Assembly: GCA_024644775.1 (NCBI GenBank)
Contig: JAHEHB010000226.1
Span: 1-8,608 of the forward strand
Length of the DNA stretch: 8,608 nucleotides
Source of the DNA: Deltaproteobacteria bacterium
Lineage (GTDB): Bacteria > Desulfobacterota > Desulfobacteria > Desulfobacterales > SURF-15
Reading direction: 5' to 3'
Numbering within the stretch: position 1 is the first letter of the stretch; each line of letters opens with the position of its first letter. Shown here one piece after another: positions 1-6,749 of the stretch. A model generated the notes under the pieces. It searched no databases. It saw only the letters and a list, made by a program, of their open reading frames with translations, and was not told where the DNA came from. A program made the translations under genes and the position numbers.

Positions 1-1301
1 TCCAATTCGTCGGCCGCACGAATCAGAGACTGGCTTTGAATGCTCTCCTGGTTCGTCAAAGTGCCCTGCTGGGTCCGGGTAAGGTAAACGGTGATGTCCC
101 GTTGCCGATCGTCGCATTCGTCCTCAATCCGGTTGATATTCTCTGCGGCTTGCTGGGATTTCTCAGGCTCTAAAATAACACTCTGGGTTTCTTTCAGGGC
201 TTCAGAAACCATTTCGGAAAAGACGATCATTTCTTTTTCCGAAGCGGCAAGAGCCAGAGACGGTGGAATCTGAATGTCCGAATCCAGATGCTGGAGTCTG
301 GAAATTTCCTGGGTCTTTCGCCTGGGGGTAATCAGGACCACCAGCCGGGCAAGCCATGGCAGAAAAGGCAGAAACAACAGGGTGTTGGTTACGTTAAACA
401 GGGAATGGGCCAGCGCAATGTGAGCAGCCACATTCACAAAGCTGCCGTCCGGCCCCGTCTGAGTGACGCTGCTGCCGATCAGTCCGTCAACCAGCGGTAC
501 ATACCACCAGAACAGGGGAACCATGACGCTTACGCCCATGACGTTAAAAAAGGCATGGGCACGCGCCGCTCGCCTTGCCTCGGTGTTGGCCGGAATACTG
601 GCCAACAGTGCGGTAATTGTGGTGCCGATGTTCTCGCCGAGAACCAGCGCAGCCGCCGTTTGAAAGGTGATGGCCCCGGTTGAGGCCAGGGCGATCGTCA
701 CCCCCAGCATCGCTGAACTGGACTGGATTATCGTGGTCAACAGCGCCCCCATGCCGATGCATGCGATCAGAGACCCCAAATGATCTGCGGTAAAATACTG
801 CATCATAGCCAGAAACCCCTCATCGGATCTCAGGGGCTTGAAGGCGCCGCTCATAAACTCCAGACCCAGAAATATAAATCCCAGGGCGACACACACCTTG
901 CCGATCTGTTTGAAACTGTCACGGTCGGCAAACAGCATGGGGAAAATACCCAGCCCCACAAACAGCAGGCCGTACTTGCCGACTTTGATGGCAATAATCC
1001 ACCCGGTGATGGTGGTCCCGATATTGGCGCCTAAAATAACCCCGATGGCCTGGGTCAATTCCATCAGGCCGGCATTGACCAGCCCCACCACCATGACCGT
1101 GGTTACCGAACTGGATTGCACCAGTGTGGTCACAAACGTCCCAACCAGCACGGCAAGGATGCGATTGGTGGTCAGCGCGCTGATAACTCTTTTAATCAAC
1201 GGTCCGGCAATCGCCTGCAGCCCTTCGGATAGAAATTTCATTCCGAAGAAAAAAACGCCCAGCCCGCCGAGGAATTTGTAGATGAGTTCAAACCAGTTCA
1301 T
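1..1301 (-). CDS. Na+/phosphate cotransporter family protein (NptA/PNaS-type) with C-terminal PhoU-like region, 3' end cut by window
   Basis: An inner-membrane protein expected to import phosphate with sodium. I translated 433 codons on the minus strand from the ATG at 1301-1299; the frame stays open to the window edge. The family's two inverted repeats are visible. The first has QSSS at residues 62-65 followed by GANIGTT at 91-97, and the second has QSSS at 193-196 followed by GENIGTT at 222-228. HAFFNV near 249-254 and AHSLFNV near 298-304 are also typical. Hydrophobic segments fill residues 1 to about 325. A charged, helical, soluble stretch starts near 335 and resembles the PhoU-like tail many bacterial members carry; its end lies outside the window. 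The ribosome site is weak (TGGAAAC upstream of the ATG), but the start matches the usual family N-terminus. It is transcribed away from the other genes and is probably functionally separate. Members of this family can have roles other than phosphate import. Confidence 0.9.
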   Translation of the reverse strand, partial: MNWFELIYKFLGGLGVFFFGMKFLSEGLQAIAGPLIKRVISALTTNRILAVLVGTFVTTLVQSSSVTTVMVVGLVNAGLMELTQAIGVILGANIGTTITGWIIAIKVGKYGLLFVGLGIFPMLFADRDSFKQIGKVCVALGFIFLGLEFMSGAFKPLRSDEGFLAMMQYFTADHLGSLIACIGMGALLTTIIQSSSAMLGVTIALASTGAITFQTAAALVLGENIGTTITALLASIPANTEARRAARAHAFFNVMGVSVMVPLFWWYVPLVDGLIGSSVTQTGPDGSFVNVAAHIALAHSLFNVTNTLLFLPFLPWLARLVVLITPRRKTQEISRLQHLDSDIQIPPSLALAASEKEMIVFSEMVSEALKETQSVILEPEKSQQAAENINRIEDECDDRQRDITVYLTRTQQGTLTNQESIQSQSLIRAADEL

Positions 1302-1341
1302 TTATGTTTCCAGTGAATACGTACACTTTTTTTTGGTTGCG

Positions 1342-1370
1342 AATATGTCAAAGCAATGCAGAGGTGTCAA
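1342..1370 (-). promoter_or_regulatory. sigma-70-type promoter for the Na+/phosphate cotransporter gene
   Basis: Read on the minus strand, a perfect TTGACA -35 box (1370-1365) is followed by a 17-base spacer and CATATT (1347-1342), which matches 4 of 6 positions of the -10 consensus. It points at the ATG at 1301, leaving a leader of about 35 bases. Box quality, spacing and placement agree. No operator such as a Pho box was recognised next to it. Confidence 0.55.
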
Positions 1371-1469
1371 CAATTTATAAGCGGTGATATGCCCCCCCGG
1401 CAGGACAGCAGCCGGACAGTGGTAACTTGCTTGAAGAACCTCTGAGAATCCTTTTAGACCGGAATGTGT

Positions 1470-1673
1470 CTAAGCCTGTCGGGGCAATTTACTGCCCAAT
1501 TGCCAATTGCTCGTCTTGCGCCATCGGTCATTCTGACCGCGTCCCAAGCACTCCACCCGATTTTCCGCCTGTAAGTTCTTCAAGACACGCCGGATCATAT
1601 CCACGCTGATATTCGGACATTCATTCCGAAGTTTGGCGATGCTGAAAGGGCCAAGCGCATTGTCGATCAGCAT
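1470..1673 (-). CDS. Small winged-helix-like ORF, possibly an orphaned Fic-family C-terminal domain
   Basis: This 67-aa ORF begins 19 bases after the stop of the flavin oxidoreductase on the same strand. Residues 10-52 look like a winged helix: FSIAKLRNECPNISVDMIRR forms a helix-turn-helix-like unit, followed by VLKNLQAENRV and a glycine/arginine wing (LGRGQNDRWRK). From memory, this resembles the winged helix at the C-terminus of some Fic/DOC AMP-transferase-family proteins. No Fic motif (HPFxxGNGR) is present here or upstream. An in-frame TAA lies two codons before the ATG, and the Shine-Dalgarno is poor (AAGG only two bases away). I therefore favour a decayed remnant of a longer protein. 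A stand-alone small DNA-binding protein co-transcribed with the reductase is the alternative. Family assignment is tentative. Confidence 0.4.
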   Translation of the reverse strand: MLIDNALGPFSIAKLRNECPNISVDMIRRVLKNLQAENRVECLGRGQNDRWRKTSNWQLGSKLPRQA

Positions 1674-1692
1674 GCCTTATATTTTTCGCCGT

Positions 1693-2829
1693 TTAAGCAG
1701 GAGACGGTGTTCCGGGAAGGTTCCGGTTCACCTTGCAGCCCATGAGATCGCCGCGCCCGATGGTGGCAAAGCAGGTCATGCACTCTTCACAGGGGATGAT
1801 CTCGCTACTCTTACCGGAAAGAATCTTCGTTGCCGTATCGGGATCGACAATCATCTGGCGACCTATGGCGACAAGATCGATCTGTGAATTGCCCACGGTG
1901 TCTTCGGCCACGTTTCCGTCCCCAAGTTTACCCACCGCAATCACAGGCAGCTCTACCCCCTCCTTTATCGCCACGGCGAGTGGGACATTGGCCCCGATCG
2001 GCTCTTTTTTTGAAAGGGCGGAGCTGGCGACAAGGAAACGTTGATCGTCAACTTCCTTCCAGGAGCTCCGGGCGACCAAAGAAACATCCAGTACATCCAC
2101 ACCTTCATCTTTCAAAAGCCGGCTCACCGTGAGGGCATCCTCAACAGTCTGCCCTCCCTCCACTTTTTCCACAGCATTGAGCCGAAAGAGAATGGGATAA
2201 TTTTTCCCGAGCCTTTCCCGTATCGCTCTCACCACTTCAAGTGCGAAGGTGGCCCTTCCGCGAGCGTCGCCGCCATATCGATCATCTCGCTGATTTGTAA
2301 GTGGTGATAGAAATTGACTGATCAGATAGAAATGGGCGCCGTGAATCTCCACCCCGTCATATCCGGCCTCTGCCGCTCGTTCTGCAGCAGCCGCAAAGTC
2401 GGCAACCATCTGATCTATCTGTGACGGGCTCATGGTGAAAGGGTCAATATCGGGCTTAAATGCGAATCCGGAAGGCGATGCCCCTTGCATGTCTCCACCC
2501 AAAGGCATGCACCGAGCACCGGCATGATTGATCTGAACGACCGCCGCCGCACCCAGTTCTTTTATGGAATCGACAAGCCTCGTCGTGCCGGCCACCTGCC
2601 CATCGTCCCATAGCCCCAAGCTGTTCGAAACGATACGACCATCTGCCCGCACTGCGGTTGCCTCCACAATAACGAGCCCAATATCCTTTGAGCGATCTCT
2701 GTAGAACTGAATGATTTCGTCCGTGACAATCCCTTCCGGGGTGCCATAATTCGTGGTCAGCGGCGGTAATACAATCCTGTTGCAGAGCCGCATGCCGTTT
2801 ATCATCACTTCATCCCGCAATGTGGTCAT
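1693..2829 (-). CDS. NADH:flavin oxidoreductase, old yellow enzyme family, single-domain form with a 4Fe-4S cysteine motif
   Basis: A predicted cytoplasmic FMN-dependent (beta/alpha)8-barrel reductase of the enoate / 2,4-dienoyl-CoA reductase branch, which reduces C=C bonds in activated alkenes. The protein has 378 aa. The barrel opens with MTTLRDEVMINGMRLCNRIV (1-20). VQINHAG is at 98-104. The signature IHGAHFYLISQFLSPLTNQ spans 162-180, with H163 and H166 and a following RYGG. AVGKLGDG is at 298-305 and LVAIGRQMIVDP at 319-330. C347, C350, C353 and C365 form CX2CX2CX11C, the likely 4Fe-4S ligands. The protein stops soon after this motif, so the C-terminal FAD/NAD(P) domains of full-length FadH-type enzymes are absent and electrons must come from a partner or directly from NAD(P)H. 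The ATG at 2829 is preferred over the upstream ATG at 3006 because of a perfect Shine-Dalgarno and because the extra 59 residues do not resemble the family. It is divergent from GRE 1. The substrate is unknown. Confidence 0.9.
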   Translation of the reverse strand: MTTLRDEVMINGMRLCNRIVLPPLTTNYGTPEGIVTDEIIQFYRDRSKDIGLVIVEATAVRADGRIVSNSLGLWDDGQVAGTTRLVDSIKELGAAAVVQINHAGARCMPLGGDMQGASPSGFAFKPDIDPFTMSPSQIDQMVADFAAAAERAAEAGYDGVEIHGAHFYLISQFLSPLTNQRDDRYGGDARGRATFALEVVRAIRERLGKNYPILFRLNAVEKVEGGQTVEDALTVSRLLKDEGVDVLDVSLVARSSWKEVDDQRFLVASSALSKKEPIGANVPLAVAIKEGVELPVIAVGKLGDGNVAEDTVGNSQIDLVAIGRQMIVDPDTATKILSGKSSEIIPCEECMTCFATIGRGDLMGCKVNRNLPGTPSPA

Positions 2830-2836
2830 TATGCAT

Positions 2837-2844
2837 ACCTCCTT
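2837..2844 (-). promoter_or_regulatory. Ribosome binding site that fixes the flavin oxidoreductase start
   Basis: Minus strand AAGGAGGT ends seven bases before the ATG at 2829. This is essentially a full anti-16S match. It argues for the 378-aa start over the 437-aa in-frame extension beginning at 3006. Confidence 0.85.
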
Positions 2845-3031
2845 TTCTAAAATGATCCTGGTGTTGCACCTCTTGAGTGCGTTAAATAAGTCACTATCAT
2901 CAAATGCCGATTTTAACAATTCTGCAATCCGCCGCAGCAATTCCCGATGAACACACAAGCAGGAGCCGGATGGTTCGGCGGATGACCGCAATGCCAGCTT
3001 CACCAAGAACTGCCGAAACCACCAGCGATCA

Positions 3032-3060
3032 TTGACAGTCTTCAGCTCTTTTGGTAATTT
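3032..3060 (+). promoter_or_regulatory. Possible promoter for GRE 1 at the edge of the inverted-repeat element
   Basis: TTGACA (3032-3037) is a perfect -35 box. With a 17-base spacer it is followed by TAATTT (3055-3060), which matches only 3 of 6 positions of the -10 consensus. The TAATTT is also the outer end of the left inverted repeat. If used, the transcript would carry a leader of about 280 bases containing the whole hairpin element before GRE 1. The weak -10 makes this a low-confidence call. Confidence 0.25.
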
Positions 3061-3144
3061 AAAATAATGTCACTAACTTAAGAGATCGTTATATTTCTGT
3101 GGGATCCCGCTCCCGGGAGATTAAGACTCCAGACCGAGTTCTCT

Positions 3145-3167
3145 TCGTGGCTGGAAGCCACTCCCAC
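3145..3167 (-). repeat. REP-like palindromic hairpin
   Basis: On the minus strand the sequence reads GTGGGAG followed by TGGCTTCCAGCCACGA. The core GTGGCT-gga-AGCCAC (plus strand 3147-3161) is a perfect 6-bp stem with a 3-base loop. From memory, the GTGGGAG lead-in before a short GC stem resembles the GTAGGAGCGGCTTC...GCCGCGA class of repetitive extragenic palindromes spread by REP-associated transposases. Copy number elsewhere in the genome cannot be judged from this window. Confidence 0.45.
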
Positions 3168-3176
3168 GAGGTGTTG

Positions 3177-3194
3177 ATGTTAAGTTAATAACAT
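3177..3194. repeat. Short inverted repeat ATGTTA-N6-TAACAT
   Basis: A perfect 6-bp inverted repeat around a 6-base centre (agttaa) lies inside the right arm of the MITE-like element, about 150 bases before the GRE 1 start. The geometry could suit a dimeric repressor. Its overlap with the terminal repeat makes a structural by-product equally likely. Confidence 0.25.
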
Positions 3195-3331
3195 TGAGTT
3201 TTAAATTAAAATCCAGCGAATTCTTGTCGAATCAGAGCCTGTAAAAATCGATTCTGCAGTTGATCGGTTATTATGGATTTTAGGGTAACCCGTAGGTGTT
3301 TCATTCGATCATAGAAAAAGTCAAAATGACG

Positions 3332-3337
3332 AAGGAG
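3332..3337 (+). promoter_or_regulatory. Ribosome binding site of GRE 1
   Basis: AAGGAG ends seven bases before the ATG at 3345, good strength and spacing, supporting that start. Confidence 0.8.
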
Positions 3338-3344
3338 ACAGACC

Positions 3345-5750
3345 ATGAACAAGAGAACACAACGTTTGAAAAATTTGGTTATGGACGGTGTTCACGAAAT
3401 CTGTCCGGATCGGGCATTGGCGATTACGAAATCTTTTAAAGAGACCGAGGGCAAACCTGTTGTACTTCGAAGGGCCCTGGCCTTTGAGAAAATATTGGAG
3501 GATATGAGAATTTACATGCTCCCGGGAGAGCTCATTGTGGGCAATCAGGCAAACAAACCCAAAGCGGCACCTCTTTTTCCGGAGTTCGGTATCGAATGGT
3601 TATCGGAGGAACTGGACCAGCTACCGAAAAGAAAGTTTGATAGTTTTCGAGTTTCTAAAGAAACCAAAAAAGCAGTGGGTGCCGTGATCGCGTATTGGAG
3701 GGGTAAAACCCATGAGGATTTAGTTATTGAGAAGACAAAATATTGTCTTCCGGAAACCATCAGAGATGCCTATAGTTTTAAGAACTATTCACTAAACCAG
3801 GTTATATGTAATGCCAGCCATACCTCCACAGGAGATGGCCATATTATTGCGGACTATGAAAAGATACTCAACAAAGGCTTGGACGGGATCATATCCGAGG
3901 TCAAAAAGGAGCTATTGAAGATCGACCACACCAACCGGGAAGATCTTGAGAAAAAGCTGTTTTTGGAAGCGGTGATCATTTCATGCAATGCGGTGATTCT
4001 GTTTGCGAATAGATTTTCCAATGAGGCGCAAAAATTAGCCGGGAAGCACAGGGGTAACAGAAAAGATGAACTACTAAAAATTGCCGAAATATGCAGAAAT
4101 GTGCCTGCGAAGCCTGCGGGTAACTTCTGGGAGGCACTACAGGCCTATTGGTTTGTGCACTTAGCGTTGCAAATCGAAAGCAATGGACATTCCATATCAT
4201 TTGGTCGATTCGATCAGATTTTGTATCCGTTTTATGAAAAAGACAGACGTCAAAACCTCATTACACGAGAAAAGGCTTTGGAGCTGATCGAGTGCTTTTT
4301 TATCAAAGCGTGCGAACCGGCGAAGGTACGGGAATGGGTGTACACCGAGTATATGAGCGGTTATCCCATGTTTCAGACCCTGACATTGGGCGGTCGAACC
4401 AAAAACGGAGAGGATGCCACCAGCGAGCTTTCCTATCTTGCCCTGGAGGCGACACGAAATCTTAAGATGGAACAACCAACGACTGTTTTAAGCGTTCACA
4501 ATGGAACGTCTGATGACTTTTTGCTGGAAGCAACCAGAACACTCATCGAGCACGGCGGCGGCCTTCCCGGTTTTTTTAATGACGAGGTCACCATCCCTCT
4601 CCTCTTAAACTTAGGGCAGGGCATCACGCTGGAGGAAGCCCGGAATTGGGCGGTCATGGGATGTTGTGAACCGGTTATTCCCGGGAAATTCAACACCGTA
4701 ACCGGCGGTGTGTGCCATATTAATCTTTTGAAAGTGTTGGAAATCGCGTTAAACGATGGCCAAAATCCCTCAACGGGTATAAAATTGTGCGCCGGCAAAG
4801 GGCAGCTTTTCGGCCTGAAATCGTTTGAAGATCTGTTGGAAGCCTATCAACAGCAGCTATCGTATTATTGCCAATATATTCCTTTCTTCGACAGCATCAC
4901 GAGCTCCGCGTATGCGGATCTTACACCCACCCCATTCCTATCTTCTGTGATTGACGGAAGAATTAAGCTTGGCAAGGATGTATCCCAGGGAGGCGGAGAC
5001 GATAATTACAACGTCATGCTGCTGCATGCCCATGGTGCACCGAATGTCGGAAATTCTCTCGCCGCAGTTAAAAAGCTTGTTTTTGAGGAAAAGAAGATAG
5101 ACGCAAAAGAATTGGAAAACGCCTTGGCGGCCAACTTTCAAGGTTATGAAAGAATGAGACAGCGGTTGATTAACCAGGCGCCGAAATACGGAAACGGTGA
5201 TTCATATGTGGATAACCTTGTGAAGGAAACCGTGAACATCCTTGTGAGAGAAATGCGAACATATTCCCCTCCCCGAGGCGGGTGTTACGGCCCTTCCACA
5301 CAGGGACTTACAACGAATGTTCCTGATGGGAGGGCGGTGGGTGCCACCCCGGATGGACGGATCGCCGGAGAGCCTGTTGCAGATAATAACTCTCCAAGCG
5401 CCGGAACGGATAAAAATGGTCCCACGGCCTCCATGAAATCCGTCAGCCGGCTCGACCATACATTGGTCTCACAGGGCACCATCTTCAATATGAAATTTCA
5501 TCCCTTAACACTGCAGGGTGAGAATAAAATGAGAAAATTCGTCTCTTTGTTGCGCACCTATTTCGATATGAGCGGGTTTCAGGTTCAATTCAATGTAATT
5601 TCCCCCGAAATGCTGAGAGCAGCGCAACAATATCCTGAAAAATACAGCGACCTGATTGTTAAGGTGGCTGGTTACAGCGCAAGGTTTTCCTCTCTCGACA
5701 AGGATTTGCAGGACCAGTTAATATTTCGAACGATGCATCGTGTGGAATAA
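3345..5750 (+). CDS. Glycyl radical enzyme 1 (PFL / glycerol-dehydratase-like family), substrate unknown
   Basis: A cytoplasmic GRE of 801 aa, full family length. The N-terminal PFL-like domain includes GELIVGNQANKP (61-72) and PLFPEFGIEW (76-85). H166 lies in the GDGHIIADYEKIL segment. H282 and S283 in NGHSISFGRFDQ match a segment that lines the substrate pocket in glycerol dehydratase. FFNDEVTIPLLL (410-421) precedes the catalytic finger VMGCCEPVIPGK (437-448), where C440 should be the thiyl cysteine and E442 the acid/base residue of eliminase-type GREs. GATPDGR is at 666-672. The C-terminal glycyl loop VKVAGYSARF (772-781) puts the radical on G776, to be installed by the downstream activase. 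Oddities are Cys441 in place of the usual Val, Lys773 in place of the conserved Arg, and GGGDDNYN (549-556) in place of GGARYN. True pyruvate formate-lyase is unlikely because of the GCxEP context. A dehydratase or another C-X lyase is likelier; no substrate is assigned. Confidence 0.9.
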   Translation: MNKRTQRLKNLVMDGVHEICPDRALAITKSFKETEGKPVVLRRALAFEKILEDMRIYMLPGELIVGNQANKPKAAPLFPEFGIEWLSEELDQLPKRKFDSFRVSKETKKAVGAVIAYWRGKTHEDLVIEKTKYCLPETIRDAYSFKNYSLNQVICNASHTSTGDGHIIADYEKILNKGLDGIISEVKKELLKIDHTNREDLEKKLFLEAVIISCNAVILFANRFSNEAQKLAGKHRGNRKDELLKIAEICRNVPAKPAGNFWEALQAYWFVHLALQIESNGHSISFGRFDQILYPFYEKDRRQNLITREKALELIECFFIKACEPAKVREWVYTEYMSGYPMFQTLTLGGRTKNGEDATSELSYLALEATRNLKMEQPTTVLSVHNGTSDDFLLEATRTLIEHGGGLPGFFNDEVTIPLLLNLGQGITLEEARNWAVMGCCEPVIPGKFNTVTGGVCHINLLKVLEIALNDGQNPSTGIKLCAGKGQLFGLKSFEDLLEAYQQQLSYYCQYIPFFDSITSSAYADLTPTPFLSSVIDGRIKLGKDVSQGGGDDNYNVMLLHAHGAPNVGNSLAAVKKLVFEEKKIDAKELENALAANFQGYERMRQRLINQAPKYGNGDSYVDNLVKETVNILVREMRTYSPPRGGCYGPSTQGLTTNVPDGRAVGATPDGRIAGEPVADNNSPSAGTDKNGPTASMKSVSRLDHTLVSQGTIFNMKFHPLTLQGENKMRKFVSLLRTYFDMSGFQVQFNVISPEMLRAAQQYPEKYSDLIVKVAGYSARFSSLDKDLQDQLIFRTMHRVE

Positions 5751-5793
5751 GGGTGATTGAGAAACGTTGACACGGTGAAGATGGAATGAAACC

Positions 5794-6714
5794 ATGACTC
5801 GCACGGGAAGCGTCTTTAATATTGAGAGATACGCAGTCAGTGACGGACCCGGCATCAGAACACTCGTTTTCCTAAAGGGCTGTCCGCTGAAATGTTTATG
5901 GTGTGCGAATCCCGAAGGTGAAACATACGAAAAGAATCTGGTGTATACCGTACAAGATTGCATCGGTTGCCGGGAATGCGTTAGAGCTTGTCCTCTGAAT
6001 GCCCTTAGCTTTGATAAAGACACATTACAAATCAATCGTAAGATTTGCGATTTGTGCGGAAACTGTGTCGACCAGTGTTTTTCAAATGCGCTGCAGTTCG
6101 ATTGTAAAGAAATGACTGTCCAAGAGGTGGTCGCATCCGTTTGTGAGGATCTGCCTTTCTACAGAAAATCCGGCCTCGGCGGTATCACCTTGAGCGGCGG
6201 CGAACCGCTTTTTCAATGGGATTTCGCATTGCGCATCCTCAAGGCTTGCAAAGAAAAAGATATTCATACCGCTATGGAAACCTCCGGATTCTGTAATTGG
6301 GAACATTTATCTCAAATTATATCTCAGCTGGATTTTGTACTAGTTGATATCAAACACATGAACCCAAACGCGCATCGGAAATTAACCGGGGTCGACAATC
6401 AATTAATATTAAACAATCTGTCTGAAATTGCCGGCTGTTCCGTGCCTGTTGTGGTTCGAATGCCGGTTGTTCCAGGATATAATGATACAATGAACAATGT
6501 GAGAGAAATGGCTGTGTTTTTGAGGGGGCTAAAGACTGTTTCATGGGTTGAATTGCTGCCCTATCACCGTCTGGGTATTTCTAAATACAGAAAACTGGAG
6601 ATTCATTATCCATTGCCGAATATTAAGCCTCCCAAATCCCAACGGCTACGGTTGCTTAAGAAGGTTATTGAAACGGAAGGCATGGAATGCCGAATCGAGG
6701 GGGGTGGTCTGTAG
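5794..6714 (+). CDS. Glycyl-radical enzyme activating protein (radical SAM, with two extra 4Fe-4S clusters)
   Basis: This enzyme uses S-adenosylmethionine and a 4Fe-4S cluster to abstract hydrogen from the GRE glycine. The radical SAM motif CX3CX2C is at C30, C34 and C37 (GCPLKCLWCANPE). A ferredoxin-like insert follows, with C56/C59/C62/C66 and C85/C88/C91/C95, two CX2CX2CX3C sets typical of activases for glycerol dehydratase, CutC and similar GREs but absent from the shorter PflA. SGGEP is at 134-138, METSG at 161-165, DIKHM at 185-189 and VVPGYND at 225-231. At 306 aa it has normal length. It begins 43 bases after GRE 1 ends, so the two are probably co-transcribed; its ribosome site is weak (GGA about 8 bases upstream), so low or coupled translation is possible. 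It sits between the two GREs and may serve both. Confidence 0.93.
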   Translation: MTRTGSVFNIERYAVSDGPGIRTLVFLKGCPLKCLWCANPEGETYEKNLVYTVQDCIGCRECVRACPLNALSFDKDTLQINRKICDLCGNCVDQCFSNALQFDCKEMTVQEVVASVCEDLPFYRKSGLGGITLSGGEPLFQWDFALRILKACKEKDIHTAMETSGFCNWEHLSQIISQLDFVLVDIKHMNPNAHRKLTGVDNQLILNNLSEIAGCSVPVVVRMPVVPGYNDTMNNVREMAVFLRGLKTVSWVELLPYHRLGISKYRKLEIHYPLPNIKPPKSQRLRLLKKVIETEGMECRIEGGGL

Positions 6715-6749
6715 CTTTGCTAAACTATACGCTACGTTCCAACAATTTA

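Larger units (their letters stand above)
3055..3208. mobile_element. MITE-like element with 27/29-base imperfect terminal inverted repeats
   Basis: The left arm (3055-3081) reads TAATTTAAAAT then AATGTCACTAACTTAA. The reverse complement of the right arm (3180-3208) reads TAATTTAAAACTC then AATGTTATTAACTTAA. The outer ten bases are identical, a two-base length difference follows, and the inner sixteen bases match at 14 positions. The core carries the palindromes GGGATCCC (3101-3108) and CTCCCGGGAG (3110-3119) and a REP-like hairpin (3145-3167). There is no ORF inside. No target-site duplication was obvious. This pattern fits a non-autonomous element moved in trans, or a REP-type composite. The match is seen directly; the mobile nature is inferred. 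Confidence 0.5.
2830..3344. other. Divergent intergenic region, no convincing gene
   Basis: About 515 bases separate the divergent starts of the flavin oxidoreductase and GRE 1. The part from 2830 to 3054 contains an in-frame upstream extension of the reductase that I regard as non-coding. The part from 3055 to 3208 is the inverted-repeat element described separately. The part from 3209 to 3344 is AT-rich leader DNA, with a small interrupted palindrome (GGGTAACCC, 3283-3291) and the GRE 1 ribosome site. I saw no riboswitch fold I could name and no clear sigma-54 promoter. Confidence 0.6.

Noticed and set aside
288..1281. Several plus-strand open frames across 91-1281
   Set aside because: They lie opposite the transporter gene, whose repeated QSSS and GxNIGTT motifs make the minus strand the coding one; their translations look like low-complexity shadows.
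1482..1497. GGGCA-N6-TGCCC inverted repeat as a terminator
   Set aside because: It is only a 5-bp stem inside the small winged-helix ORF, with no T-run after it on either strand.
2864..2878. GCAC-N7-GTGC inverted repeat upstream of the flavin oxidoreductase as an operator
   Set aside because: Four-base arms arise readily by chance and no known regulator site matches.
2830..3006. In-frame N-terminal extension of the flavin oxidoreductase from ATG 3006
   Set aside because: The 59 added residues do not resemble the family, and a perfect AAGGAGGT ribosome site serves the ATG at 2829.
3345..5750. Assignment of GRE 1 as pyruvate formate-lyase or benzylsuccinate/alkylsuccinate synthase
   Set aside because: The finger has the GCxEP glutamate of eliminase-type GREs, and no small synthase subunits are seen in this window. 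The adjacent Cys pair alone is not enough.
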